From the NCBI GenBank assembly GCA_003999685.1, contig CP021220.1:3782001-3846000 (forward strand): a DNA stretch of 64,000 nucleotides, given 5' to 3'. Shown piece after piece: positions 46,386-58,012 of this stretch. The notes beneath the pieces were generated by a model. That model had not been told where the DNA came from. It made no database searches and was given only the letters and a program-made list of their open reading frames with translations. The position numbers and the translations under genes were made by a program. The stretch comes from Taiwanofungus camphoratus. Lineage: Eukaryota > Basidiomycota > Agaricomycetes > Polyporales > Taiwanofungaceae. Position 1 is the stretch's first letter. Each line of letters starts with the position of its first letter.

Positions 46386-48085
46386 ATGACCCTCCACACC
46401 CCTGATGAACTCGATACCCTGATACCACTTACAACCCATCTATCTGTATCTGACTCAACTGCACAACAATTTGAGCATAGTGGCATGACGAATCCTATTA
46501 GCAACCTTATTGAAGGTACGTAGAACACCGTCATGCACACTTGGCCCGATGCATCGCCTCACAGTGTTCTTGCTCTAGAACAACCGCCTCTCTCACCCTC
46601 TTCCTCTATAAGTGTTCGCAGTGTGGCAACAGATGAGGAACCGTGTGCAATGCAAAGCTTCAAACTAAAGCAAGTCCGACGTTGCTCCAGTCGCATTGAA
46701 CGATGGCTCGAGGAGTTGAACCAGACGTCAGTCGGTGCGACGGAGGATGCCTCGCTGTGGGAGGACGATGTACAGCCGGCCGGTACCAGGGGCAACCCTT
46801 ATCTCGCCTATCCGCACCTCAGTGTCCCCTCGTTGCTCAAGCAGGACCGGGACGACCGGTCGACGGTTGAAAGTTACATCTTCGTAGACGACGACGTGCC
46901 GCAGCTGACCGAACGCGTGCAAAACGCGAGTGCTCTCGAGGTATGTTCATGCGGCACGTGACTTTGACAGAACGCGTCCCTGACCGCGACGCGCTCGTGA
47001 TCCCAGCCTTCGCCCGGTACCTCCGATAATGCAGCACTGCCGCCCGTACCAACCACACCCCGCAAGAACTCGCCCTTTCGCCCGGCACAGGGTCTATTCA
47101 ATTCGCCGTCCCCGTTACGCAACTTCCATCTGGCGTTCGGGTCTCGCCGCTCATCTACTTCTTCCACCATTACGAGATCACAGAGTCCGACACCCTCGGC
47201 GGCATTGCAGCGCCCTAATGCCGAGGCTTACGCTACACACAGTCGTGGTTCCAGCTTGTCCACATTATATGCGCTTTCGCGGCCCTCCCCCGACTTGTCG
47301 GGCGCGAGTCCCAGAGTACAAACGACATGGAAGTTCAAGCGTGCGAGTGTAATGGGACACTTTCAATTCCCCTCTGAGGGCAGCAGTGATGTGTCACAGC
47401 CTCGGCCGAGCACCTCGTCGACGATGACACACTCGTCTGCCACGTCGCAGACCAGGACATCAATCGACGCCCCCAGCGTCACGCGCAAGCTCAACCTCGG
47501 CTCAGTCCGCGCCCATTCGCCTGCCATCTTCTCGACCTCCACCCCATCGCTATGGTCGCTGCCAACGGAGGCTTCGCATATGAACGACCCGCCAGACTCG
47601 ACGAAGGTGATTGCGCAGGACAATGACAAGCCTAATGCGGTCCGGATACCGCTCTCCCTCAAGGTGTCGACCGCCAATATATCGAATTTCGGTACCGTGC
47701 CTTCTGTAATGGGTAGCCCGAGAGCGAGGAAGAAGCGAAAGTTAATCATCAGTGGCATACCCCCCGATGATGATCGCCGATTCGAGGCCGCCAAGAGGTG
47801 GTGCCAGGTTTGTTTATCAAGGCTGCATAGACAGTGTCAGACGCTCATGTCCGCGTTGTAGTCGTTCGGTGAAGTTAGTCAAATCACGCGAGTGCCTAAT
47901 GGCGACCTTCATGTAGACTTCCGAAAGGCCGAGGTCGCCGACACTGTTCGTAGCATTCCGTCATTACTTCGTGCTCGCGCAACCGAATAACGTTCGATTC
48001 CTAGGTTTGCCGTCTTCAGGCAAGGGTTTTCATCTCCGGTGTCGGTAGTGTATGCCTATCCTGGTTCACCGGAAAGAGACCGTGA
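46386..48085 (+). CDS. conserved basidiomycete protein with RRM-like C-terminus
   Basis: ATG 46386 starts MTLHTPDELDTLIPLTTHLS. An intron (about 46515-46578) leads to EQPPLSPSSSISVRSVATDE. A long Ser/Thr/Pro-rich, probably disordered region follows with possible phosphosites (SRPSPDLSGASPRVQTTWKF, RPSTSSTMTHSSATSQTR). The C-terminal 100 residues are ordered: ARKKRKLIISGIPPDDDRRF, EAAKRWCQSFGEVSQITRVP, NGDLHVDFRKAEVADT, then over a last intron VCRLQARVFISGVGSVCLSW and FTGKRP before the stop at 48083. The beta-alpha-beta pattern (KLIISGI..SFGEVSQI..GDLHVDF..A) resembles an RNA-recognition motif. Function unknown; RNA binding is inference. Confidence 0.65.
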
Positions 48086-49290
48086 TTCATTCTGTGTTCA
48101 TGTAAGTAGCTACACCACTTTTATCTAGTGGTTCGTGCTGATGGCGGGCTCCTGGTGTACAGCATCTTCGCGTCGTTGACATTCTATCGTTCAATGCATA
48201 ATCATATAACCACCTGCCACTAAGCTGCTTATGTCTTATGATGTTACCCTTACAAATACCTCTTACATGCCTCCCAATACAGATTCCCCTCGCACACTAT
48301 CATCTTGTACATCATCATATCGATACCATCTTACCCTTGCCTAGTACCACAACGGCCGTATCCTTTCCCCTCAATGTACTGACATCCGCAATTATCGTAG
48401 CTCGGACATCGGCTCGTCATATCTTCCCGTCCCCCCCTACCTTCCCCCTCCCCCTACCGTTCACCGTTCTGTATGTACTTGGCATACCGGGAGTGTGCTG
48501 TACAGTATGTAGTTTTAGATGCATCTTGGGAGCTAACCTCGTATATCCACCTTACAATGCATGCATATGGTTCGTTCCTTCATTTTGAGCTGTGCGAGTA
48601 TGAAATCCTCAAATTAGTTACGGAAAACAAGCGTGTAGTGTCCGACTGCAAGAGGTGACGGCCACGGAAGCAGACTATTGGGACTATTCAAGACGCCGTG
48701 AGATAAATAAAACGAAGCCAACGCAAACATCTCCGCGCGAGAGTGTGGTAGTACTATCATCCGAGAGCTATCATCCGGGATACGCAAGCATCTGATAAGA
48801 TGGCCTAGGTTTTGGATCTGTATCAATTGTTGGGAAGGCATGAAGAGACAGTGCGGGCTCAATGGGACTGTCTCGAACCCAGACGAGAGTACATAACTTG
48901 CTCATCCCAAGCACGAACTCCTCGATGATGGTGAAGAGCTGGATGTATGCAACCGCTGCACGCCACCGCAATTGGAAAGTGCCTGTTGATGAAGCAGTAT
49001 GACTGACCCTTATTATCTTCGCCACTGCTTGAGGCTCAGTGACGAGACTGGAAGCAGTCACGCGGAAGCCTTGGGGTATATGGAGAACAGCTTATATCTT
49101 GATTTTCGGAGCACATTCGTGTGTCATTATATCGGTCTCAGTTCCGGCCTACGATGTATGTGTAGTCTGCTTGCAATAACGATTGCAATAAATACATGAA
49201 CGAAGGATAGCAATAATCAAAGGAGCGTCGTGCAGACATAAACACATCCGAAGTCACCTACCATTCTGAGAGGCATTCGCCCCCATTGCG
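48086..49290. other. gene-free interval with C/T-rich tract
   Basis: 1205 nt. It contains a pyrimidine-rich stretch (about 48420-48465) and the tandem word CTATCATCCG (48755-48780). Minus-strand open frames around 48771-49061 have no family resemblance. I see no supported gene. Confidence 0.4.
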
Positions 49291-50925
49291 TCACAATGCA
49301 AGACCGGTTATTGCATACAACTCCGAATACCTTGAGCGCGTTCGGCCACCTTCTTCCCCAATCTGACTTCTACTTTGTGCGTCCGTCTGATCCCCAAGTG
49401 TCGAGGGTGGATTGACAGTCAGGCCCAGCTCTGGCGCGCGTATTGTTGAACTCTCCGCATCGTCAAGCACTGGGTCCGCGAATGAGTCAGCACCGCGCAT
49501 CTCTCTCAAATTGCCACTCGAACCCGGGGGAGTGACAAGGAGCCGTGGGGATATGGTAGTGCGCCTGTTCCTGTCCCGATTCATTGTCTGTGGTGTGGAG
49601 GCCCGTGCCATAGGATCCGACGGACTCCGAAATGGTCACTGGGGCGGGGGAAGGAGAGACACCAGACTGCGGCGGGAGAGAAGGTTCGGGATGGACTTCG
49701 CACCACCAATCTTGTCTACTCTCGAGGCGGCGGCGGCTGGTGCGTCGACGGTAGTAGAAGAATGCGACAAGGATCAGAAGGAGCGCGCCGAGCGTGCCGA
49801 GGACGGCGCCCACGATTTGTGGCGTTTTGGAAGATGAGCTGCGGACGCATATGGTTGGTCAAACAGGAAGTGTAATATGCAGAACGGATAAGACGCGGAA
49901 TCAGGAACAGATCGTCAATTCGTTGGTAGTTGCTTGGAGACGGCCAATTGGGCGCTTTCTTACCTGGAAACACCCGACGATGTACTTGTTGTCAAAGACA
50001 CTGGCGTGTACGTACTCGAGGGATTCATAACCGTAGAGAAAGTGCTATCAGGAATAGCAGTTGTGTGCACAGGCTTAGAGTATATGGTACCACCAGAAAC
50101 GCCTGTGCTGGACTGACTTGAAGCCGCGACTCCACTGGGGAGGACAATCACATTTGCCGTGAGCATTATCCCAAGTACGAAGAACAAGAAGGGACTTGCA
50201 CTACTGCCGAAAACGAAGACGAGTCTCCCGCTACAGATTGCGGTGCCGACATGGGGTTCACGCTACTGTCGACTTCTGAAGAAGAATGAGTAGCAACATT
50301 GCTGGAGAAAGTTCCGGAGTTGGGTAATGGGCTAACAGACATCGGTAGAGACGGCGGTGGGGGCGAGGACCACGACGACGACGTCACGTCTACAGAACTT
50401 GTAGGCGGGTCTTGAGCGGACGACTGCGTAGCAGTGGTACGGACTGAAGCAATACTGGAATCTGGAAAGGGTGTACTTGACTGTACATGTGGACCCCACG
50501 ACTTTCCAAAATAGTAGGACAAGCCTGATCTTCCGGTCCCTGGCAGCACAATCGATGCTGGCCACAAGCCATATGAGGCTTGCCAAAATGGGCCGTCTGC
50601 TGGCATAGCGCTCGCTGGGGACAATGTCTCCGATTTCGCGGTGGAGAATATCGGGAAGGGGAGTACTGAAGGAAAATACACCGCAGCTCCGATAGGCGCC
50701 AGAGTAAGCCCTGTCGAAAGCGCAAGGAGTAAATAGTCAGGCAGCGATGCTCGTACTGTCACTCAGAAATAAATGAAATTGGATGTGGAGAACTCATAAT
50801 AGGGGAGTATAGCGTAAGCTACAAACAATCATGGTTCACTGGCACTTACCACTTGAAGGATTAGCAGTGAAAGCAGAGTCTGTCCAATCGCCCCTCAGGT
50901 GAACACTCCATAGCGAAGGGGGCAT
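49291..50925 (-). CDS. Ser/Pro-rich single-pass membrane protein
   Basis: The predicted first exon (ATG at 50925: MPPSLWSVHLRGDWTDSAFT) splices to VTVRASLPDYLLLALSTGLT. About 150 residues rich in Ser, Thr and Pro follow (for example TSSSWSSPPPPSLPMSVSP), fit for O-glycosylation outside the cell. After a further exon comes one membrane segment (VGAVLGTLGALLLILVAFFY), an Arg-rich stop-transfer (YRRRTSRRR) and a cytosolic tail of about 140 residues. The last intron (about 53 nt, just before TMNRDRNRRTTISPR) fixes the frame to the stop at 49291. The plan resembles fungal cell-wall sensor proteins (Wsc/Mid2 type), but no WSC domain is seen, and the call rests on architecture only. Confidence 0.55.
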
Positions 50926-53900
50926 GAGAGTGTCACAGAGACTCAAAAAAGAAGGAACAAAGTGAGAATGAGAATGCAGGGCTGGTCAATCAACCTTCTG
51001 AGATATACTATGCCTGTGTTTAGCACGGGCCGCCCATGAGGTCCATATACGATGCAATCGCTAACAAGCAAGATGAATCAATAAATCTGGATGATGGGGG
51101 TGAATGCGCGTAGCAGTGCTGATCCACACATGTATATTCAAGGATAATTCTTGACTATATGCATTGGGCTTACAGAAAACATGTCCACACGGTTACTGAA
51201 TTTGACCATGTCTTTGACAGATGTCCGAAGGAAGGGTGCATTTTTTGGCTATAGTATGACGGTAGTCAAGGTCAGGTACTCAGACAGGCTGAGACAGATG
51301 ATAACTGATTATCACAGTTGTGAACACTGTAACAAGCAATCAAAACGACCTGAACAGGTCCCGGTTAAATTTACGTGATCGAGAACATTAATCACGTGAC
51401 CAATATTTATCGCGGTTCTGAGTCGACTCGAGGCTTGAATATTGAATACTCGCAAGACAATATCGTCCTCTTCTTGGACCTCAGCAACAGAACCGGTGAC
51501 GCGGAATAAAGGCCAGTGACTTGGGGTTTTTGACATCTTATCTCACTTTCGATGCGTTATCCCACTGTGGCCTGTCACCTTCAGGAAGTGGTAACATGTA
51601 CAACCAATTGATACTTCAAAATACCGTTCGATCTACGGTGGTCTATAAAGCCGCGGAGCGCTTTACTTGATGCACAGCGGTTCCTTTATCGTCAGTTGTA
51701 CCAGGCTCGATGCTTGCCAAGCTATCGATGACTACAGTTGATGAAATGCTAGACTGACTTTGAACACAAAGGTGCCAACATCGGGCTCACTTGGTGCTAT
51801 GGGCATCTCGTGGCCCGAGGTTATATCACAACCAGATGTTCTGTAGGGTTCAAAGTCGGAGTCCGGAAAACACCGATTCCTATCGGACATGACATCGGAC
51901 TTCCATATCATATGCCTCTGAGACCTGGCATTGTATTTGAGCTGCTCTCAAGCCCCTGCGCCTTCGATGTACGTTGGTTGGTCCGAGAGGGGCTCTGCGT
52001 GTATGCGCAAAGCATCTCCTGAGGTGGCAATGACAGCGCTAGGGCAATGCATGTACTGTCCACGAGTACATCAGGCGTTCCGACAATGCACTGCCACCTA
52101 CCGTGAGACATCAGACAGACTCCTGGCCACTTGACGTTGTGCTCGCAAGAGTTGATGTGCACTGGCGTGAAATTACGTTTCATACCGTTCAGGGTTACCG
52201 GGCCAATCATGGACGTGCGCGAGAACCCAAGCTCATTTGGTAAGATTCAGCAACTCCTGATTTCCTGTCGTGCGTTCATATGAGGGCGGATGAATGGGAT
52301 ATGTTCTAGCCTATTTCGTGCCGTCGGACGCCTGGCTCCCTCTCACATTCATCACACTTGCTTCCCGAAATTGGACTAGTGCACCGCTTTCACGGACCAT
52401 CTCAGGATTCCTGGCGGTAGTAGATTGCCTGGTCAGTTCCTCAGCCCCTTTGCAATTCCGATAGGCGTTCCGACGTCCCCGAATAACAGCAACTATGCCG
52501 TGGCATCGATCACCTCGACCTGGAAGCTCGACAGCAATTCGCCTTAACCTAAGGTTTCCTCATATCCAAGACACTATGGAAACTACATCAGTGCAAGCGT
52601 TGATAGCACATTATAACGTCAATATGTCCTGGATCTGGCATGTTGTTTGGGTCGTGACACCTCTTCGATGGCGCTCCCGCCTTATTCGCGCTCCTTTGCA
52701 TGCGGAAAATTACGCACCATTGCCTTCCGCAATAATCCAGGGGTACGTAAGACATTTCGTATTCTATACTCATGCAAGCTAGTGAAGCCTTCGCGCCGTT
52801 GGCCGCGGAGCTTCCCTCAGCACCGAGCATTGTCGGCCTCCGTCGTTCACGGATAGATAAACTGGATACCTACCGATCTGCCACAGGCGCGACAATATGT
52901 CCAAGCTGGTGAAACGCTCTCCCGCGAAATCTGGCGAATCGGGGGCCCCCGGCTAGTACAATGGACCCCTGGCGCCTCCCGGTACCAAGTTGACAATAGC
53001 GTGCTTCGAAGTTACAGCATCCCGCAGAGCGTGGATGCTCTGAAGTTTGCGTACCTTCTTATGCGGACATTTGCGAAGGAAGCTGGGTGCATCCGTGCCA
53101 TATGTGTGCCTGATGAGGTCAAAGGAAACGGGGAGCGCCAGGTACAAGGGGGTGACTCGCCCTTTCCGATCGCAACTGCTTACGCTTTATTACCGAGACG
53201 CGGACGCGCTAGATCGATGGCCACTCCCGCGGCATCAGCATGTCGGGAGGATGGTGAGATGGCCTGATGGCGAATTGATAAGTATCCCAAGCATGTAACG
53301 TACTTCCATAACGACTGGCTCCAATTGGTGTCTTTGCGCGTAATACTCGTATCACTTGACCGAATTTCATGCGGTCTGTGGGCGCAAATTGCCAAGTATG
53401 TCTGAAAACAGCGCAGGGGCAATTCCATGTAGAAGTCGATGCCGAAATGGACCGGTTCAGCTCGCCTGGCTGCGAGCTTCGCCGTGAAACGGGAACGGCA
53501 CTGACGGGTGCAGACCCCAAAGCAGTTGCGCGGGTAGCAATCATGTGGAAGTTGGCACCCTATTACGAACTCTATCTCCCTGCCAGCTGCCAAGTCCAGA
53601 GTTGCGAGCAGGTGTTATTGGCGTATGCAGCACATTGGCTGGATGTAGCCGGACACCTAACATATACGCTTACCTCGCGAACAGCGGGCACTGAGTCAGT
53701 TGTCGAAGTCGACGGCCTCGGTGCCTTTGTCCCCTTGTGGCGTGCCATGCTTCTTGAGAACATAATTGGTGTTCTTTTATCTGCAGCTGAGTTGAGAGCG
53801 GCGGGGGGGTGGTCCGGTGGTGGGCGTTGACTGGGCCGTGTGTGCCATTGTTCCCTGTTACGCCATGCAAATTCTAGAAGGCTGTCTTGAGCTAAGCTAT

Positions 53901-54727
53901 CGCGTTGGGCGGACTTCTAGCAGTATTGGGAACGTTATCAGATGACCCGTAATAGGTCTTCAGCAATAGACGAGGACCGCAGGCCAAAGAAAGCGTCCAT
54001 TCTTCACGCATAGACAGGATCGTGGCGTATTGAGGCAAGGGGAGGAGTGAGCCAGCTGGGAGAGATAAGATGGAGGTTGAAGAAAACATACGATCACGGA
54101 ATGCACACGGACTGCCATAACAAGCAGTGCCACATGCGGACACCGCTGGACGATCTCCATCGGGTAGCCGGCTTCCAGGTCGAACCTTCGAATGCGTACG
54201 AATAAGTAGTTGAATATTGAATGCTTGTTTCCTTCTGTAACCGCTCGATTTCGCGGCATTTTCTGCCTGCATCCCGTGAGGTTTTCTGCCTGCCGAGTCG
54301 AGTCCACCTTCGCCAGCCTGAAGCCGTTCTCCGAGTCAGCACCCAAGTTGCGCTCTGCACCGCCCGCCACTGCATCTTGTCTCACCTCCATTACCGAACC
54401 GCGCTCTACACAGCGGGCGCGCAGCATTTCTGCACCGGATCATCGCCCTTGGTGTGCCCGACGGGCGCAGGCCTTGAAAGCTCGCAAGCCCGGCGTCACT
54501 TCACGGGATTTGTAGGGCGTGCCCCTCTCGGTTTCTCCCCGGAATCTTGCTTCCGCTGCTTCCAATTCTCGAAAGGTATCTAGTCCGCCGTTCACACACT
54601 TGACTTTTTCCGTACGAGCGCCCAGCCGTTAACCGCCCGTTGGATCCTCAGCCAGTTTGGCTATAGTGTCGTTGCTCCAATTGGGCATATCCTGCTCCTT
54701 CCTCCTGGCCCACCCTGACCGTGCGCC
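50926..54727. other. 3.8-kb gene-poor stretch
   Basis: This is the longest region without a supported gene. Open frames occur on both strands (for example 53369-53830 plus and 53960-54427 minus), but none shows a known domain, and they overlap one another. A small palindromic pair ACGTGAT/ATCACGT lies at 51373-51397. It may hold a decayed element or a fast-evolving gene I cannot model. The last 500 nt include the G-alpha promoter. Confidence 0.4.
51312..51536 (-). CDS. doubtful small hypothetical frame
   Basis: A 74-codon frame starting at an ATG reads MSKTPSHWPLFRVTGSVAEV, then EEDDIVLRVFNIQASSR. The start has protein-like composition with alternating hydrophobic residues, as in a beta-rich small domain, but nothing identifies it. 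It could be one exon of a larger gene. Confidence 0.22.
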   Translation of the reverse strand: MSKTPSHWPLFRVTGSVAEVQEEDDIVLRVFNIQASSRLRTAINIGHVINVLDHVNLTGTCSGRFDCLLQCSQL

Positions 54728-57474
54728 ATGGCTCATCAGCATCTTCAAGCTGGGCCATCTACTCGCCGTCGTTCCACTTCCGACCCTCTTGCTGCCGCCC
54801 TCCTCCCACCCCCGGATGAGTCTCCGGAACAGCGGGAGCGCAGGCTGCGCGCGGAGGAAGAGGCCAAGAAGCGCAGCGACCACATCGACCGGATACTCAG
54901 AGAAGGAGAGAAAGAACGACGAAGAAAGAAAGTTATCAAGATTCTCTTACTCGGCCAAAGCGAGAGCGGTAAGAGTACAACATTGAAGCGTGAGTTGATT
55001 TTAGCGGCATTTCCTTTCGCGAGGCTTTCGGGTCAGCGCTGGAGTGGTCATAAATATTGCAACAGCAGTCCACCGCTGCTGCAATATTTTATTGATCGGC
55101 CCAGTTACACAGCCATACTGAAAAGTGCCGAAGACACTCGTAAGTGGACTACACCTCATAGGATATCCCTTACTGTAAATATTATTACCATCTACCACTT
55201 GCACGAGTACACTTGCCTTCGCATTTGGATCCCGCGAATTTTTCTACGAGTTGAATGCGGCTGTGTGAACAGTCTCTCACAGGGGCATAAATCTGGCGAT
55301 GAGGGACTTGCCCGCTTTTGTGCTCGTTCTCTCCGTTCAGTACGGGTCAATAGGAAATTTTTACAGGCTCGGGAGTTATAGTCTTGTTTGCCTGAGCCTA
55401 TGCACCTCCATCCCGACATCAATTGTGCACAGGTTCCACGTTCTCACAGCTAGCTGACAAACCCTCCGATGCTGTCTCTTGCGCAGTCTCTATTTACGAT
55501 ATGACTGATTGTGCATCTGTACTACAGAGTTCCAGTTGCTGCACACACCAGCTGCATTCCATGCAGAGCGAATAGCATGGCGATTCGTTATTTATCTCAA
55601 CCTCGTTCGTTCAATTCGACGGTGAGTCTGGCCTTCGTCGCTTTCGACGCTCTTAGATTAACTACAACCCTCTAGTATACTAGAGGCCATATCGCCGGAG
55701 GCAGATGCTCTCAACGGCTTCGACGATATTGATGACCTTGAGTCCACTGAGACCGCATCCATCATCATCAGCTCGCACGGTGCTTCCTCGTCCTCGTCCT
55801 CAGGCAACGGCGTACCTGGGTACGAGGGCTATCGGAAACGCCTCGCACCACTTGTTGAGCTCGAGCAGCGCCTTATGCAACAGCTCACCGATCCTGAAGA
55901 GGACGAGCAGGAGGCAACACGCCTTCCACAGCAATCCTTCCAGAATAGATATGTTTACTCGCCAGGAGATTACCAACAGTTCTCCGTGCCGACAAGCACA
56001 AGTGCGCCCTCACGGCCCACGATCACGATCCCTCCCTCTCGTGTACGCTCTCCGTCCATGTCGCCTGACTCGCTGTCATCAACGAGCGAGCTGTCGGTAA
56101 GCACGACGTCCAACTGGAAAAAGGCGTTTGCGTTGGGCAAGATCCAGAGTCCGAAGAGTGCACACTCCGGCGAGCTCCAAGGGTGGTGGGAAGACCCACA
56201 CGATCCTGTGCACGTGCTCAACCGCTGCGCACAAACGATGAGCGAGCTCTGGCGGGATCCGAAGGTACGGCAAAAGCTTGCAGAGAAAAGACTGCGGCTG
56301 GAGGAGAGTAGTGGTTTGTAGGTGTCTATTCCTCTCCTTAGCGCGCCTAGATGCACTTACTGAGCAAATTCCCCTTCCTTTGATCTGTCTCATAGTTATT
56401 TAGACGAAATCGACCGCATAACGGCCAAGATGTACTTTCCAACGGATGGTATATATTTCACTATATCATGATTATTTCAATTTTGACCTATCGCCCATCG
56501 AAGACGACGTACTCAAGGCGCGACTGAAGACGACAGGCGTTGTAGAGCACACATTCAGCCTACCCAAGAATCACGAATTCCGAGGTGTCGAGTGGAAAAT
56601 TTACGATGTCGGCGGCTCCAGGCGTCAGAGGCAGGCTTGGGCACCCTATTTCGATGACGGTGAGTCATACATCGACCCGATGCACCTGTATTGTGACATA
56701 CGAAAACGTGAAAGTTTGCATCTGACGGCGACCTTGTCCTGCAGTGAACGCGATCATCTTTCTTGCCCCAATCAGTGCTTTCGACCAGGTTCTTGCAGAG
56801 GTGCGCTGCTGACTAGCGTCAAGAGAACTTCAAGCTGATGGAGAGGCCCACCAGGACCCACGCGTGAACCGCTTGGACGATTCACTTATGCTCTGGCGGT
56901 CCGTCATATCAAACAAGCTGTTGGCAAATGTCAACATCATCCTGTTCTTGAACAAATGCGATCTGTTGAAAGTCTGTTCGGATACCCACGTCTTGCCAAC
57001 ACGGCTGTGTCTGACTCTGCTTTGCACAAACGCAGGCAAAACTTCAAAGAGGAGTGCGACTGAGTCACCACATGACGTCGTACGGCGATCGGCCAAATGA
57101 CTATGATTCGGTGTCAAATTGTGCGTCAACATTACATCCACCTTCTAGAGGCGATCTTGACCTGCTTGGTCGTATAGATTTCCGACATAAGTTCGCGGGG
57201 CTGCACCATTCCTTTACGCCAAACAAATCAAGAGAATGTTTCAGTACGCACTGCTTTCTACTGTTTTCCGTCTACAATGTTTCGTTCATTGACGTTTCTA
57301 TAACAGTCCATTTGACGTCCGTCACAGATACTCGGAAAACACACACCATAATTTCCAATGGTAAGCATCTGGCCTAGCTTACTTCCTTGGTCCCACAGCC
57401 ACTTTTACAACCTTGACCTTGTAGTCCGAGATATCATTCTCACAGGGAATTTGAGGTCATCGTCGCTGATGTGA
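54728..57474 (+). CDS. atypical heterotrimeric G-protein alpha subunit
   Basis: The start (54728, MAHQHLQAGPSTRRRSTSDP) lacks the MGxxxS myristoylation motif of classic G-alpha proteins. A charged helix (RSDHIDRILREGEKERRRKK) leads to the P-loop KILLLGQSESGKSTTLK. After an intron of about 540 nt come FQLLHTPAAFHAERIAWRFV and a long Ser/Pro-rich insert (about 55750-56120) in the helical domain. Switch I is KARLKTTGVVEHTF, with the catalytic Arg. Switch II reads YDVGGSRRQRQAWAPYFDD, so the usual catalytic Gln is Ser. VNIILFLNKCDLLK (NKxD) and TSVTDTRKTHTIIS (TCAT-like) complete the nucleotide pocket. It ends RDIILTGNLRSSSLM. About ten exons. It belongs to the expanded basidiomycete G-alpha group; GTP hydrolysis is probably slow. 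Confidence 0.85.
55052..55089 (+). repeat. hairpin-forming inverted repeat inside the first G-alpha intron
   Basis: AAATATTGCAACAGC pairs with GCTGCTGCAATATTT across an 8-nt loop (55067-55074), a 15-bp stem with one mismatch. It lies inside an intron about ten times longer than others in the window. Confidence 0.5.
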
Positions 57475-58012
57475 AGTATGTAGTTTGCCGCTTATTACAT
57501 ATGGGGTCAGGCAAGTCATAGCATGCCATTCTTCTACGCCATAAACAAGTTGCTCACCGCGGGTTCCTTGCAGAATGGGTACATCAAAGCTGTATTGTAA
57601 TATGGTGTATTTGTCTGCTTTGCTTGATTCAGATATCTCGTGCTTCCTCTGCTCTGCCAGCGTCCCTGTCGATTCGTTACTTCTACACACCTGCTCCTCG
57701 CGGAGCTTTAGACCGACTAATTCCTATTTACAATACAAGCGCAGGACTTAGTACACAGGAATTGTAATTGTTTGTCGCTATTGCATACATCTGTGTTTAG
57801 CGAGCCTCGAGCTGCTTCCGTGTCGATCGCGTAGTCATCACGTGCAAGAGGGCATGCAGGTCAATCGGTCACACTGTACTGCAATCTGCATGCAGTCTGC
57901 AATCCGCTATATAGCTCGAACCCGTCTATCCGCCTTTCGAGCGAGTACATTTTGTCTTCGGGTGAATTTCAAGGCGGAAACACTCCCAATTCTGCTTGTG
58001 AGGGATCGCAAT
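57475..58012. other. spacer between G-alpha and RidA genes
   Basis: 538 nt with the RidA promoter: TATATAG at 57908-57914 lies 99 nt before the start codon. Short open frames on the minus strand near 57457-57690 are not supported. Confidence 0.45.

Noticed and set aside
48771-49061. Minus-strand frame and a TCGAACCC-like word near 48890 that recalls a tRNA B-box
   Set aside because: The flanking bases do not form a T-arm or acceptor stem, and the protein frame has no family resemblance.
51373-51397. Palindromic pair ACGTGAT ... ATCACGT
   Set aside because: Seven-base arms across an 11-nt gap are short enough to arise by chance; no neighbouring gene start gives it a role.
52495-52800. Frame with QGYVRHF, loosely like the GYVRRF motif of ChaC gamma-glutamylcyclotransferases
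   Set aside because: None of the other ChaC motifs (the opening YGSL block, HRGTPE) is found in any frame nearby; a chance match.
57842-58012. Arg-rich in-frame N-terminal extension of RidA resembling a mitochondrial presequence
   Set aside because: A TATA box (57908-57914) lies inside the extension and sets transcription start downstream, so ATG 58013 is favoured.
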